Shown: one piece after another, positions 45,935 to 55,894 of the stretch
Layout of the letters: every line of letters begins with the position of its first letter
How positions within the stretch are numbered: position 1 is the stretch's first letter
Source of the DNA: Candidatus Dechloromonas phosphoritropha
GTDB lineage: Bacteria > Pseudomonadota > Gammaproteobacteria > Burkholderiales > Rhodocyclaceae
DNA: 64,000 nucleotides
Reading direction: 5' to 3'
NCBI GenBank assembly: GCA_016722705.1
Contig: JADKGN010000004.1
Location: 2,666,001-2,730,000, forward strand
Notes under the pieces: model-generated
The model's input: the letters and a program-made list of their open reading frames with translations, nothing else
Databases searched by the model: none
What the model was told of the DNA's origin: nothing
Program-made: the position numbers and the translations under genes

Positions 45935-46422
45935 ACCACTTCAGCCTTCTCGATGATCACGTCGTCGACCGGCACGTCCTGATGGCCGCCTTTGTTGCCG
46001 GTGCGCACGGCGCGGATCTTGTCGACAACGTCCAGGCCTTCGCTGACCTCGCCGAAAACGCAGTAGCCCCAGCCTTGGCCGGACGGCGACTTGAAGTCGA
46101 GGAAGTCGTTATCGACGGTATTGATGAAGAACTGGGCGGTGGCTGAGTGCGGGTCACCGGTGCGCGCCATGGCGATGCTGCCGCGCTTATTTTTGAGACC
46201 GTTGGCCGCCTCATTTTCGATCGATGCCGAGCACGGCTTCTGCTTCATGCCCGGTTCGAAGCCGCCGCACTGGATCATGAAGTTCTTGATCACGCGGTGG
46301 AAAACCGTGTTGTCGTAATGTCCGGCCTCGACATAGGCGAGGAAGTTGGCGACCGTCTTCGGCGCCTTTTCGGCGTTCAGGTCGAGCATGATGACGCCGT
46401 GGTTCGTGGTGAGTTTGATCAC
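45931..46422 (-). CDS. ppiB: Cytoplasmic peptidyl-prolyl cis-trans isomerase B (cyclophilin)
   Basis: A 163-residue cyclophilin without signal peptide that speeds proline isomerisation in the cytoplasm. Motifs include FHRVIKNFMIQCGGF (catalytic Arg and Phe), IAMARTGDPHSATAQFFIN and GYCVFGEV. It lies ten bases after the periplasmic paralogue and is about 60 percent similar to it by eye, so the pair arose by duplication. Confidence 0.96.
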   Translation of the reverse strand: MIKLTTNHGVIMLDLNAEKAPKTVANFLAYVEAGHYDNTVFHRVIKNFMIQCGGFEPGMKQKPCSASIENEAANGLKNKRGSIAMARTGDPHSATAQFFINTVDNDFLDFKSPSGQGWGYCVFGEVSEGLDVVDKIRAVRTGNKGGHQDVPVDDVIIEKAEVV

Positions 46423-46432
46423 TTGTGAGTCC

Positions 46433-47005
46433 TTATTTGTCGGAGATGATTTTTACCTTCTGGATGACGACCGGCGTGGTCGGCACGTTCTGGTGCGGGC
46501 CGGCATTGCCGGTCTGCACCCTGGCGATCTTGTCGACGACTTCCATGCCCTGGGTGACCTTGCCGAACACGGCATAGCCGAAGCCGCGCGGATCGGCTGC
46601 CGTCTTGTGGTTGAGGAAATCGTTGTCCTTCAGATTGATGAAGAACTGGACGCGGGCCGAATGCGGATCCTGGGTGCGCGCCATGGCGATCGTCCCACGT
46701 TCGTTCTTCAGGCCATTGGTTGCCTCGTTCTGCAGCGCCGGAGTGAGCGTCTTTTTTTCTTCCATCGCCGGACTGAAGCCCCCGCCCTGGATCATGAAGC
46801 CGTCGATCGCGCGGTGGAAGATGGTGCCGTCGTAGAAGCCGCGCCTCGCGTTGTCGAGGAATGCTTCAACGGTCTTTGGGGCCTTCTCGGCGTTGAGTTC
46901 GATGGTGATCGTGCCTAGGGAGGTGGTCATTTCGACGGTGGGCGCGGCCCACGCGGCCAGTGATATGAGCAGGCCGGCGGCCAGTGTGGAGAGTTGTTTG
47001 ATCAT
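46433..47005 (-). CDS. ppiA: Periplasmic peptidyl-prolyl cis-trans isomerase A (cyclophilin)
   Basis: A 190-residue cyclophilin with an N-terminal signal peptide (MIKQLSTLAAGLLISLAAWA), so it should act on proteins in the periplasm. The ATG at 47005 follows AGGA by seven bases and overlaps the stop of the TPR gene. Catalytic segments FHRAIDGFMIQGGGF and IAMARTQDPHSARVQFFIN are intact. The frame stays open upstream through the repeat-rich end of the TPR gene, but that part is not translated here. Confidence 0.95.
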   Translation of the reverse strand: MIKQLSTLAAGLLISLAAWAAPTVEMTTSLGTITIELNAEKAPKTVEAFLDNARRGFYDGTIFHRAIDGFMIQGGGFSPAMEEKKTLTPALQNEATNGLKNERGTIAMARTQDPHSARVQFFINLKDNDFLNHKTAADPRGFGYAVFGKVTQGMEVVDKIARVQTGNAGPHQNVPTTPVVIQKVKIISDK

Positions 47006-47697
47006 GGTAGCTTCCTGGTCGGTGGTTTGCGGTTGGCGGCCTTGCTGCTGGCCTTGCTGCTGGCCTTGCTGCTGGCCTTGTCGCCGGCCTTGTCGCCGGC
47101 CTTGTCGCCGGCCTTGTCGCCGGCCGTGCAATCCGCCGGCTTGGCCGGGGACTTGGCCGCTGGAGTAAGCAGTTCGCGCGACAGGGCCAGCTTGGTCTTT
47201 GCCGCCTTGCTCGCTCCGTCGAGTTGGGTGGCCTTGCCATAGGCCTGGTTAGCGAGCCTGGCGTAGAGGTCGCCAAGGTTTTCATAGGCGGTCGCATACG
47301 AGGGATGCACCTGAATTGCCATCTCGAGCGCCATCCGCGCCTTCTCGTACTGCTTCTGGCGGGCGTAGAGCACCGCCAGATTGTTGTAGGACTCGGGAAA
47401 CTCGGGGTAATCCTCGGTCAGCTTGGTGAACACCACGATGGCTTCGTCGGTCTTGTCCGTCTCACTGTAGATCACACCCTTGAGAAAACTGGCCTGCGCG
47501 TCATTGGGCGAGGTGGCCAGATACAGATCGATTTCCGCCAGCGCTTGCGGATACTGGCCCTGCCTGATCAGGCGCTGGACATCCGACAGCGTGTCGGCGA
47601 GCAGCGGCGTTCCGCAACTGACGATCAGCGCGAGGATGGCGGCCCGTAGCGCTCGAAAGGCACCGGGGCGAGGCTGTGGCAGGGAGGCTGAGGTCAT
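47002..47697 (-). CDS. TPR-repeat exported protein
   Basis: A 231-residue protein with a signal peptide (about residues 1-34, ending PLLADT), about three tetratricopeptide repeats (about 37-155, e.g. AQASFLKGVIYSETDKTDEA and ESYNNLAVLYARQKQYEKA), and a low-complexity Lys-rich tail made of four AGDK and three ASSK repeats. TPRs are protein-binding; the protein may be an envelope assembly factor, as suggested by its place before two cyclophilins. No specific function is assigned. Divergent from cysS; TATACT at 47706-47711 could be a -10 element for one direction. Confidence 0.85.
   Translation of the reverse strand: MTSASLPQPRPGAFRALRAAILALIVSCGTPLLADTLSDVQRLIRQGQYPQALAEIDLYLATSPNDAQASFLKGVIYSETDKTDEAIVVFTKLTEDYPEFPESYNNLAVLYARQKQYEKARMALEMAIQVHPSYATAYENLGDLYARLANQAYGKATQLDGASKAAKTKLALSRELLTPAAKSPAKPADCTAGDKAGDKAGDKAGDKASSKASSKASSKAANRKPPTRKLP
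47041..47124. repeat. 12-base tandem repeat array (seven units) in the TPR gene
   Basis: Three copies of CTTGCTGCTGGC followed by four copies of CTTGTCGCCGGC, in frame with the coding sequence (units ASSK and AGDK on the minus strand). Copy number can change by slippage without frameshift. Confidence 0.95.
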
Positions 47698-47803
47698 CGC
47701 TATGCTATACTCGGCGCAGGTCTACAATCGTTCGATTCTACCAAGAACACCAACCATTCCCAAGCTTCGCGAATGGCTGACGACGTCGCGAATTCCCCCG
47801 CCC

Positions 47804-49177
47804 ATGCTCAAAATCCACAACTCCCTGAAACGGGAAAAGCAGGTCTTCACGCCCATCGAACCGGGCAAGGTGCGCATGTATGTGTGCGGAATGACCGTCT
47901 ATGACTATTGCCACATCGGGCACGCCCGGGTCATGGTCGTCTTCGACATGGTCTATCGCTGGCTCAAGGCTTCCGGCTACGAAGTCAATTACGTGCGCAA
48001 CATCACCGACATCGACGACAAGATCATCCGCCGCGCCATAGACAACGGCGAATCGCTGCAGCAACTGACCAATCGTTACATCGCCTTCATGCACGAGGAT
48101 GCCGATGCGCTCGGCGTGTTGCGCCCGGACCATGAGCCGCGTGCGACTGACTTCGTGCCGGAAATGCTTGACCTGATCGCTCTTCTCGAAGCCCGCGGCC
48201 TGGCCTACAAGGCCAGCGATGGCGACGTCAATTACGCGGTGCGCAAGTTTGTCGGTTACGGCAAGCTGTCCGGCAAGTCGCTCGACGACCTGCGCGCCGG
48301 CGAGCGCGTCGAGGTCGATTCGGCCAAGGACGATCCGCTCGATTTCGTGCTCTGGAAGCATGCCAAGCCGGGCGAACCGGCGTGGGAATCGCCGTGGGGC
48401 GAGGGGCGGCCGGGCTGGCATATCGAGTGTTCGGCGATGAGTTCGAAGCTGCTCGGCAATCATTTTGACATCCACGGTGGCGGCCAGGATCTGCAGTTCC
48501 CGCACCACGAAAACGAGATCGCCCAGTCCGAGGGCGCGCACCAGTGCACCTTCGTCAATTACTGGATGCACAACGGCTTCGTCAGGGTCGACAACGAAAA
48601 GATGTCAAAATCGCTCGGCAACTTCTTCACCATCCGCGAAGTGCTGCAACGTTACGATGCCGAGGTGGTGCGCTTTTTCATCCTGCGCGCCCACTATCGC
48701 AGCCCGCTGAACTACTCGGACAGCCATCTCGACGATGCCAAGCGCAGCCTCGACAGCCTCTACTTTGCCTTGCGCGACGTCCCGCCTGCGGCCGTCACCA
48801 TCGACTGGAACAATGGGTTCGCTGCCCGTTTCGCTGCCGCGTTGAACGAGGATTTCGATTCGCCCGGCGCCATTGCCGTACTCTTTGAACTGGCCGGTGA
48901 AGCCAATCGGCAGCACAGCGCCGAACTCTCGGGGTTGTTGAAGGCACTGGCCGGCGTCATCGGACTGCTCGAACGCGAACCGACCGCCTACCTGCGCGGC
49001 GGCGGCACCGCCGCCGGCGGGCTTGACGAGGCGGCCATCGAGGACATGATCGCGCGGCGCGCGGCAGCCAAGAAGGCGCGTAATTTTGCCGAAGCCGATC
49101 GTTTGCGCGACGAACTCAAGGCGGCCAGCATCGCCCTCGACGACAGCCCGCAGGGAACGACCTGGCGCCGTGCCTGA
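47804..49177 (+). CDS. cysS: Cysteinyl-tRNA synthetase
   Basis: Class I aminoacyl-tRNA synthetase charging tRNA-Cys. From the ATG at 47804 the product is 457 residues (MLKIHNSLKREKQVF), close to E. coli (461); the frame is open further upstream, but that part overlaps the divergent TPR gene. It has the HIGHAR signature, the zinc/cysteine-binding YVCGMTVYD, the WHIECSAM segment, and KMSKSLGNF. Followed by a terminator. Confidence 0.98.
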   Translation: MLKIHNSLKREKQVFTPIEPGKVRMYVCGMTVYDYCHIGHARVMVVFDMVYRWLKASGYEVNYVRNITDIDDKIIRRAIDNGESLQQLTNRYIAFMHEDADALGVLRPDHEPRATDFVPEMLDLIALLEARGLAYKASDGDVNYAVRKFVGYGKLSGKSLDDLRAGERVEVDSAKDDPLDFVLWKHAKPGEPAWESPWGEGRPGWHIECSAMSSKLLGNHFDIHGGGQDLQFPHHENEIAQSEGAHQCTFVNYWMHNGFVRVDNEKMSKSLGNFFTIREVLQRYDAEVVRFFILRAHYRSPLNYSDSHLDDAKRSLDSLYFALRDVPPAAVTIDWNNGFAARFAAALNEDFDSPGAIAVLFELAGEANRQHSAELSGLLKALAGVIGLLEREPTAYLRGGGTAAGGLDEAAIEDMIARRAAAKKARNFAEADRLRDELKAASIALDDSPQGTTWRRA

Positions 49178-49188
49178 AAACGAAAACG

Positions 49189-49211
49189 GCCTGTGAAAAC
49201 AGGCTGTTTTT
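49189..49211 (+). terminator. Rho-independent terminator of cysS
   Basis: GCCTGT-GAAA-ACAGGC followed by TGTTTTT, 12 bases after the cysS stop; AAAA runs on the other side may let it also serve the convergent binding-protein gene. Confidence 0.88.
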
Positions 49212-49228
49212 CCGGGTCGACCGCGCCA
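49202..49228. repeat. Dispersed repeat copy (cysS terminator region)
   Basis: GGCTGTTTTTCCGGGTCGAC then CGCGCC; on the minus strand GCGGTCGACCCGGAAAAACAG, the same core as the other copies. Confidence 0.5.
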
Positions 49229-49231
49229 GTC

Positions 49232-50371
49232 TTACCTGAGAATCTTGCCGCCCGGTCCGATGACGGTCATTTCGACGAAGCGCGAACCCTGCCTGTTGCT
49301 GGGGCTGAACGTGACGCGGAAGCCGCCCAGGTCCATGTTTGTGCTCTCGAGAGCCTCCATGTATTTCTCGCGGGTCGGATCCTTGCCGGCCCTGCGCAAC
49401 GCGTCGACCGTGATGCGGGCCATGATATAAGCCTCGATCCCGTAGTACGAAGAACTGGCCTTGTTGCCGATCAGCTTCTGATAGTCGCGAACCACCGGGA
49501 CGATGTCGTTCCATGGGTAGGGCATGACCTGCGAAATCCCGATGCCGCGCGCGTCGGCGCCGAGTTCCTTGACGAGTTGCTCGGTGCCGACCGGTGACAG
49601 GGTCATGTACATCGGCCTCTGCCCGGCAGCCTTCATGGCCTTGACGAAGGCTGCCGTAGGCTTGTAGAGCGTCACCATGATCACCGTCTGCGGCTTGGTC
49701 TTGGCGATGGTATCCACGGCGCTGGCAACCTCGGTCGAGTTGCGCTCGACCGTGGCGACTGCCGACGGGGCAAGGTTGTGCTTTTTCAGCGCCGCCGTCA
49801 CGCCATCCAGGCCCGATTTGCCGAAACCGTCGTTCTGGTAGAAGACGGCGATATTCTTGAGGCCAAAGGACACGATCTGGTTGACGATGGCTTCGGTTTC
49901 GTCGGCATAGCTCGCCCGGACGTTGAACATGTAACGGCTGCTCGGGTTCTGCGAAATCGGCTCGCGCAGCGAACCTGCCCCGGATATGGTTCCCACCAGC
50001 GGCACCCTGGCCGGGCCGAAGACCTTGTTCATTGCTTCGGTCGTCGGGCTCGAGCCGTAGAAAGCCAGCAACGAGAAGACTTTTTTGTCGTCGATCAGAG
50101 CTTTGGTATTGGCCACCGTGCGGTCGGTCTCGTAGCCATCGTCGAGTGCGACGAGCGCGAGCTTACGGCCGTTGACGCCGCCGCCTTTGTTCACCTGATC
50201 GAAATAATGCTCGATTACCTCGCGCATTTCGGTGCCGTAGGCGCCGTTCGGACCCGAGAAGGGGGACGACATGCCCAGCGTGATCCTGTTTTCCGTGACG
50301 CCCGACTCGGCTGCGCTGAGCGAAGAAAAGGCAATCGCGGCAACGGTAAGCAATTGCTTGACAAAATGCAT
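49232..50371 (-). CDS. Branched-chain-amino-acid-type ABC transporter substrate-binding protein (orphan)
   Basis: A 379-residue periplasmic type-1 binding protein (Peripla_BP_6 family) with a signal peptide (about residues 1-20). The body begins RITLGMSSPFSGPNGAYGTE and contains FYQNDGFGKSGLDGV and YYGIEAYIMARI. No permease or ATPase genes are adjacent, so it may feed a transporter encoded elsewhere or act with a sensor. Ligand unknown; sequence differs clearly from the UrtA in this window. Confidence 0.88.
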   Translation of the reverse strand: MHFVKQLLTVAAIAFSSLSAAESGVTENRITLGMSSPFSGPNGAYGTEMREVIEHYFDQVNKGGGVNGRKLALVALDDGYETDRTVANTKALIDDKKVFSLLAFYGSSPTTEAMNKVFGPARVPLVGTISGAGSLREPISQNPSSRYMFNVRASYADETEAIVNQIVSFGLKNIAVFYQNDGFGKSGLDGVTAALKKHNLAPSAVATVERNSTEVASAVDTIAKTKPQTVIMVTLYKPTAAFVKAMKAAGQRPMYMTLSPVGTEQLVKELGADARGIGISQVMPYPWNDIVPVVRDYQKLIGNKASSSYYGIEAYIMARITVDALRRAGKDPTREKYMEALESTNMDLGGFRVTFSPSNRQGSRFVEMTVIGPGGKILR

Positions 50372-50471
50372 TGTTGGTTCCCCTGTGTGAGTCGACAGAT
50401 TCTAACAGCCGAAACACGGCAGGGGGAACACCCGGTGCAGGCTGCTTGGCCAGCATCATGGCATAAATGCA

Positions 50472-50567
50472 TCAGTCTTCGAAGAATTTCTTCACCTTGC
50501 AGTTCCGGATCGTGCTTCGCCCCTTAACTTGCTGTGCGAGTTAGCCTTCACTGCAAGGTGAAGCAGG
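50472..50567. repeat. Partial duplication of the dnaJ 3' end with inverted repeats
   Basis: The minus strand at about 50499-50473 encodes KVKKFFED and a stop, nearly the last residues of DnaJ (KVKEFFED), about 100 bases after the real end. Between the copies, CTTCACCTTGCAGT (50490-50503) and its complement ACTGCAAGGTGAAG (50550-50563) enclose 46 bases. It looks like a small inserted or rearranged unit. Confidence 0.7.
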
Positions 50568-51698
50568 TCAGTCCTCGAAGAATTCCTTGACCTTGTCCAT
50601 CCACGATTTGGCGCGTGGGTTGTGCTTGGCGCCACTGTCGCGGCTCGATTCCTCGAGTTCACGCAGCAGTTCCTTCTGGCGGTCGGTCAGGTTGACCGGC
50701 GTTTCGACGACCACATGGCACATCAGATCGCCGTGGGTGTGGCTGCGCACCCCCTTGATACCCTTGCCGCGCAGGCGGAAGACGCGTCCCGACTGTGTTT
50801 CGCCGGGAATCTTGATGCTGGCGGCGCCATCCAGGGTCGGAATCTCGATTTCGCCACCGAGGGCAGCGCTCGTAAACGAAATCGGCATCTCGCAATGCAG
50901 GTCGTTATGGTCGCGGGTGAACACCGGATGCTGCTTGAGGTGGATCTGCACGTAGAGGTCGCCCGGCGGGCCGCCATTGACCCCGTGTTCGCCTTCGCCG
51001 GCGAGCCGGATACGATCACCCTCGTCGACCCCGGAGGGAATCTTGACCGATAGTGTCTTGTGCTGCTTGGTGCGTCCGGCACCACCACAGGTCTTGCACG
51101 GTTCGGCGATGAAGCGGCCGGTGCCGTGGCACTTCGGGCAGGTCTGCTGAATCGAGAAAAATCCCTGCTGCAGACGCACCTGGCCGGAACCGTTGCAGGT
51201 CGGGCAGGTTTTCGGCTGTGTGCCCGCCTTGGCCCCGCTGCCGTTACATGGCTCGCAGGCTTCCATGGTCGGAATGCGGATCTTGGTTTCAGTGCCGTGT
51301 GCCGCCTGTTCGAGCGAGATTTCGAGGTTGTAGCGCAGGTCGGCGCCACGGTACACGTTTGAACGTCCACCTCCACCACCACCGCGACCGCCGAAAATTT
51401 CATCGAAAATGCCACCGAAGGCATCGGAAAATCCGCCACCGCCGCCGAAACCGCCACCCATGCCGGCCTGCGGATCGACACCAGCGTGGCCGAACTGATC
51501 ATAAGCTGCCCGCTTCTGGCTGTCGGACAGGATTTCGTAGGCTTCCTTGGCTTCCTTGAATTTTTCTTCCGACCCCTGGCTGTCCGGGTTGCGGTCGGGG
51601 TGGTGTTTCATGGCCAGTTTGCGGTAGGCCTTCTTGATCTCGTCGTCGGAAGCGTCGCGGTTGACGCCGAGAATCTCGTAAAAATCACGTTTTGACAT
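50568..51698 (-). CDS. dnaJ: Chaperone DnaJ (Hsp40)
   Basis: DnaJ delivers clients to DnaK and stimulates its ATPase. From the ATG at 51698 (MSKRDFYEILGV) it has 376 residues, the same as E. coli. J domain with HPD in MKHHPDRNPD, Gly/Phe-rich linker (about 77-125), four CxxCxGxG zinc repeats (CEPCNGSG, CPTCNGSG, CPKCHGTG, CKTCGGAG), then the client-binding domains. It follows dnaK by 84 bases in the grpE-dnaK-dnaJ operon. Confidence 0.98.
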   Translation of the reverse strand: MSKRDFYEILGVNRDASDDEIKKAYRKLAMKHHPDRNPDSQGSEEKFKEAKEAYEILSDSQKRAAYDQFGHAGVDPQAGMGGGFGGGGGFSDAFGGIFDEIFGGRGGGGGGRSNVYRGADLRYNLEISLEQAAHGTETKIRIPTMEACEPCNGSGAKAGTQPKTCPTCNGSGQVRLQQGFFSIQQTCPKCHGTGRFIAEPCKTCGGAGRTKQHKTLSVKIPSGVDEGDRIRLAGEGEHGVNGGPPGDLYVQIHLKQHPVFTRDHNDLHCEMPISFTSAALGGEIEIPTLDGAASIKIPGETQSGRVFRLRGKGIKGVRSHTHGDLMCHVVVETPVNLTDRQKELLRELEESSRDSGAKHNPRAKSWMDKVKEFFED

Positions 51699-51782
51699 AC
51701 TTTTGTACCCATCAATTGACAAAGGCGCCGAGCGCCGGCGGAGGGTTTCCGCGGGCTCGACGCCGGGCTGTGGGGCCGGAAG

Positions 51783-53726
<1,944 letters not shown>

Positions 53727-53768
53727 GTTCTGTTCCTTTGCTAAATGCGAATGACTGTGATATTCGGG

Positions 53769-53796
53769 ATTTGGGGGCAGTGCCCCGGATTTCAAG
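53769..53796 (-). promoter_or_regulatory. Sigma-32 (RpoH) promoter for dnaK
   Basis: On the minus strand CTTGAAA (53796-53790), 13 bases, CCCCAAAT (53776-53769). The consensus is CTTGAAA-N11-16-CCCCATNT. The -35 overlaps the grpE stop codon. Predicted leader about 36 bases. Confidence 0.75.
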
Positions 53797-54349
53797 ACTT
53801 GGGTTTGGCAACCATAACCAGCGCGGGGCGCAGCACGCGCTCGGCGATCAGATAACCCTTCTGCAGTACGGTGACCACGGTATTGGGCTCCTGATCGGAG
53901 TCGACCATGCAAATGGCCTGGTGCACGTACGGGTCGAACTTCTCGCCTACGGGGTTGACCTCGGTCAGCGCATTCTTCTCGAAGGCGGAGATGAGTTGCT
54001 TCAGGGTCAATTCCACCCCTGCCTTGAAGCTCTCGGCAGTCTGCTCCGGTACCGCCAGAGCAGCTTCGAGGCTGTCCTTGACGGCCAGCAGCTCGCCGGC
54101 AAACTTTTCCACGGCGAATTTGTGCGCCTTGGAAATGTCTTCCCGGGCGCGGCGTCGGATATTCTCCCCTTCCGCCTTGGCGCGCAGCCACGCGTCGTAA
54201 TGCTCGGCTGCCAGCAATTCCAGCTGGCGGATTTGTTCCTCGATGCCGGGCAGAGTGTCGGTATGCTTGCCCGTTGCCGGTGCTAAAGTCTCCTCGCTGG
54301 CGGGTTCGCTGCCTAGCAGCAGTTCCTGGGTATTCTCGGGGGTGGTCAT
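53792..54349 (-). CDS. grpE: Nucleotide exchange factor GrpE
   Basis: GrpE releases ADP from DnaK. The ATG at 54349, eight bases after GGAG, gives 185 residues starting MTTPENTQ. The long N-terminal coiled coil (about 30-90, LRAKAEGENIRRRAREDI) and the C-terminal beta domain (EVNPVGEKFDPYVHQAIC and GYLIAERVLRPALVMVAK) are typical. It is the first gene of the grpE-dnaK-dnaJ operon and is divergent from the protein kinase gene. Confidence 0.97.
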   Translation of the reverse strand: MTTPENTQELLLGSEPASEETLAPATGKHTDTLPGIEEQIRQLELLAAEHYDAWLRAKAEGENIRRRAREDISKAHKFAVEKFAGELLAVKDSLEAALAVPEQTAESFKAGVELTLKQLISAFEKNALTEVNPVGEKFDPYVHQAICMVDSDQEPNTVVTVLQKGYLIAERVLRPALVMVAKPKS

Positions 54350-54379
54350 GCGCGATTCTCCAAAAAAATCTGCTAACTC

Positions 54380-54407
54380 ATATGGGGGTGCTTGTCCGGG
54401 TTTCAAG
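54380..54407 (-). promoter_or_regulatory. Sigma-32 (RpoH) promoter for grpE
   Basis: On the minus strand CTTGAAA (54407-54401), 13 bases, CCCCATAT (54387-54380), an essentially perfect heat-shock promoter. The predicted start lies about 24 bases before the grpE ATG. No CIRCE element (TTAGCACTC dyad) is present here. Confidence 0.9.
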
Positions 54408-54500
54408 AGCCAAGCCGCGTTTATTGGCTGCGGGGAAGCGGTGACCTGAAGGCCGGCCGCATGCTACGATGACGCCCCTGAATCGACTTTCCACAGGCGC

Positions 54501-55871
54501 ATGGAACAGATAGGCAAGTATCGGGTCATCCGGGAAATCGGCAAAGGGGCGACGGCTATCGTGTACCTGTGCGTGAGTCCCGATTCGAACCGCCCGGTTG
54601 CCGTCAAGGTCATCCGTTTCGGCAAGGACTGCGCGGCCATGTCGCGCCGCTTGCGCAAGCTGTTCGGGAACGAGCAAATGGTTTCCCGGCGTCTCAAGCA
54701 TCCCAACATCGCTAAGGTCTACGAAGGAGTTGTCAAGGATGAGTTCGCCTTTCTGGCGATGGAGTACGTCGAGGGTTTCACGCTGGAGACGCACACCCGG
54801 ATCGACAAGTTGCTGCCGTTGCACAGGGTCATCGGGATCATCTTCAAGTGCTGCATGGCGCTTGACAGCGCTTACCGCCAGGGAATCATCCATCGCGATA
54901 TCAAGCCGGCCAACATCCTGGTGGCTGCCAACGACGAGCCGAAGCTGGTCGACTTCGGACTGGCGCTCAATCTGAACAAGAACGTGGACCGCGACTCGAC
55001 CTTCATCATGGGCGTGGGGTCGCCATCCTATATGTCGCCGGAGCAGATCAAGGGTTATGCGCTGAACCAGAAGACCGACCTTTACTCGCTCGGTGTGGTC
55101 ATGTTTCAGATGCTGACCGGGCGTCTGCCGTTCCGCGCCAAAAACCAGGCGACACTGATCTATCGCATCATCAATACCGACGCGCCGGACGTGACCTCGC
55201 TGAATCCGAGCCTTCCCGAGGGTCTCAACGCCATTCTGCGCAAGGCGTTGGAAAAGGATCTTTACAGCCGCTACCGGAACGGCGCCGAATTCGCCAAGGA
55301 TCTGGCGGCGGTCCGCTACCAGATCCTCGAGGACGACGAGACCGTCCAGGACACCCGGCACTTCGAAGTACTCAGAAAGCTCGACTTCTTCATCGACTTC
55401 GAGAACGTCGAACTCTGGGAGATATTGCGGATATCCGTCTGGCGCGAGATTGCTCCCCGTGTAATGATCATTCGCGAAGGCGAGGCCAGCCGGATTTTCG
55501 GCGTCCTGATCGAGGGTTATGTGGAGATCTCGATCGCCGGCCGCGCGCTGTGCCGTCTGGGAAAAGGCGAAGTGATCGGCGAGGTGGCGTATCTGCATCC
55601 GACCAGCGACGATCGCTCCGCAAGCGTGGTTACCCTCGAGAACTCGCTCTTTCTCGAAATCAATGCCGCCGCGCTGGCGCTGGCCTCCGAGGAATTGCAG
55701 GAGCGCATGCGAACCGCGCTGCTGGGACGGATGATCGACCGCATGCGCACGGTCAATGGCATCGCGGCGGCTGTCGGCGCGCCTGCGGTCGAGAGCACCA
55801 GGAGTCTGATGGCGGGTTCCACGCGGTCGGGCCCCGGTTCGGGGATCGATCTCGAGTTGTCGCCGAAGTAA
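54501..55871 (+). CDS. Serine/threonine protein kinase with C-terminal cyclic-nucleotide-binding-like domain
   Basis: A 456-residue cytoplasmic kinase of the Hanks type: glycine loop GKGATAIVYL (14-23), ATP-binding Lys36 in VAVKV, catalytic HRDIKPAN (Asp133), metal-binding DFG (151-153), SPSYMSPEQ and TDLYSLGVV further on. After a linker (about 280-315) comes a Crp-like cyclic-nucleotide-binding fold (about 320-420; IIREGEASRIFGVLIEGYVE, GEVIGEVAYL) and an unstructured end. No membrane segment. The start is ATG 54501, which sits with grpE in a divergent pair. The kinase/cNMP fusion recalls eukaryotic PKG in parts but in reversed order. Substrates unknown. Confidence 0.92.
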   Translation: MEQIGKYRVIREIGKGATAIVYLCVSPDSNRPVAVKVIRFGKDCAAMSRRLRKLFGNEQMVSRRLKHPNIAKVYEGVVKDEFAFLAMEYVEGFTLETHTRIDKLLPLHRVIGIIFKCCMALDSAYRQGIIHRDIKPANILVAANDEPKLVDFGLALNLNKNVDRDSTFIMGVGSPSYMSPEQIKGYALNQKTDLYSLGVVMFQMLTGRLPFRAKNQATLIYRIINTDAPDVTSLNPSLPEGLNAILRKALEKDLYSRYRNGAEFAKDLAAVRYQILEDDETVQDTRHFEVLRKLDFFIDFENVELWEILRISVWREIAPRVMIIREGEASRIFGVLIEGYVEISIAGRALCRLGKGEVIGEVAYLHPTSDDRSASVVTLENSLFLEINAAALALASEELQERMRTALLGRMIDRMRTVNGIAAAVGAPAVESTRSLMAGSTRSGPGSGIDLELSPK

Positions 55872-55894
55872 TTCCTCCGCACGAAAAAACGAAT

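Noticed and set aside
47041..47124. Tandem repeats considered as CRISPR
   Set aside because: Units are 12 bases with no spacers and are translated as part of a protein.
47480..49177. 565-residue version of CysS starting at 47480
   Set aside because: The extra 108 residues overlap the divergent TPR gene; the ATG at 47804 gives the family length.
53727..54500. CIRCE operator for HrcA before grpE or dnaK
   Set aside because: No TTAGCACTC-N9-GAGTGCTAA-like dyad; sigma-32 promoters explain regulation.
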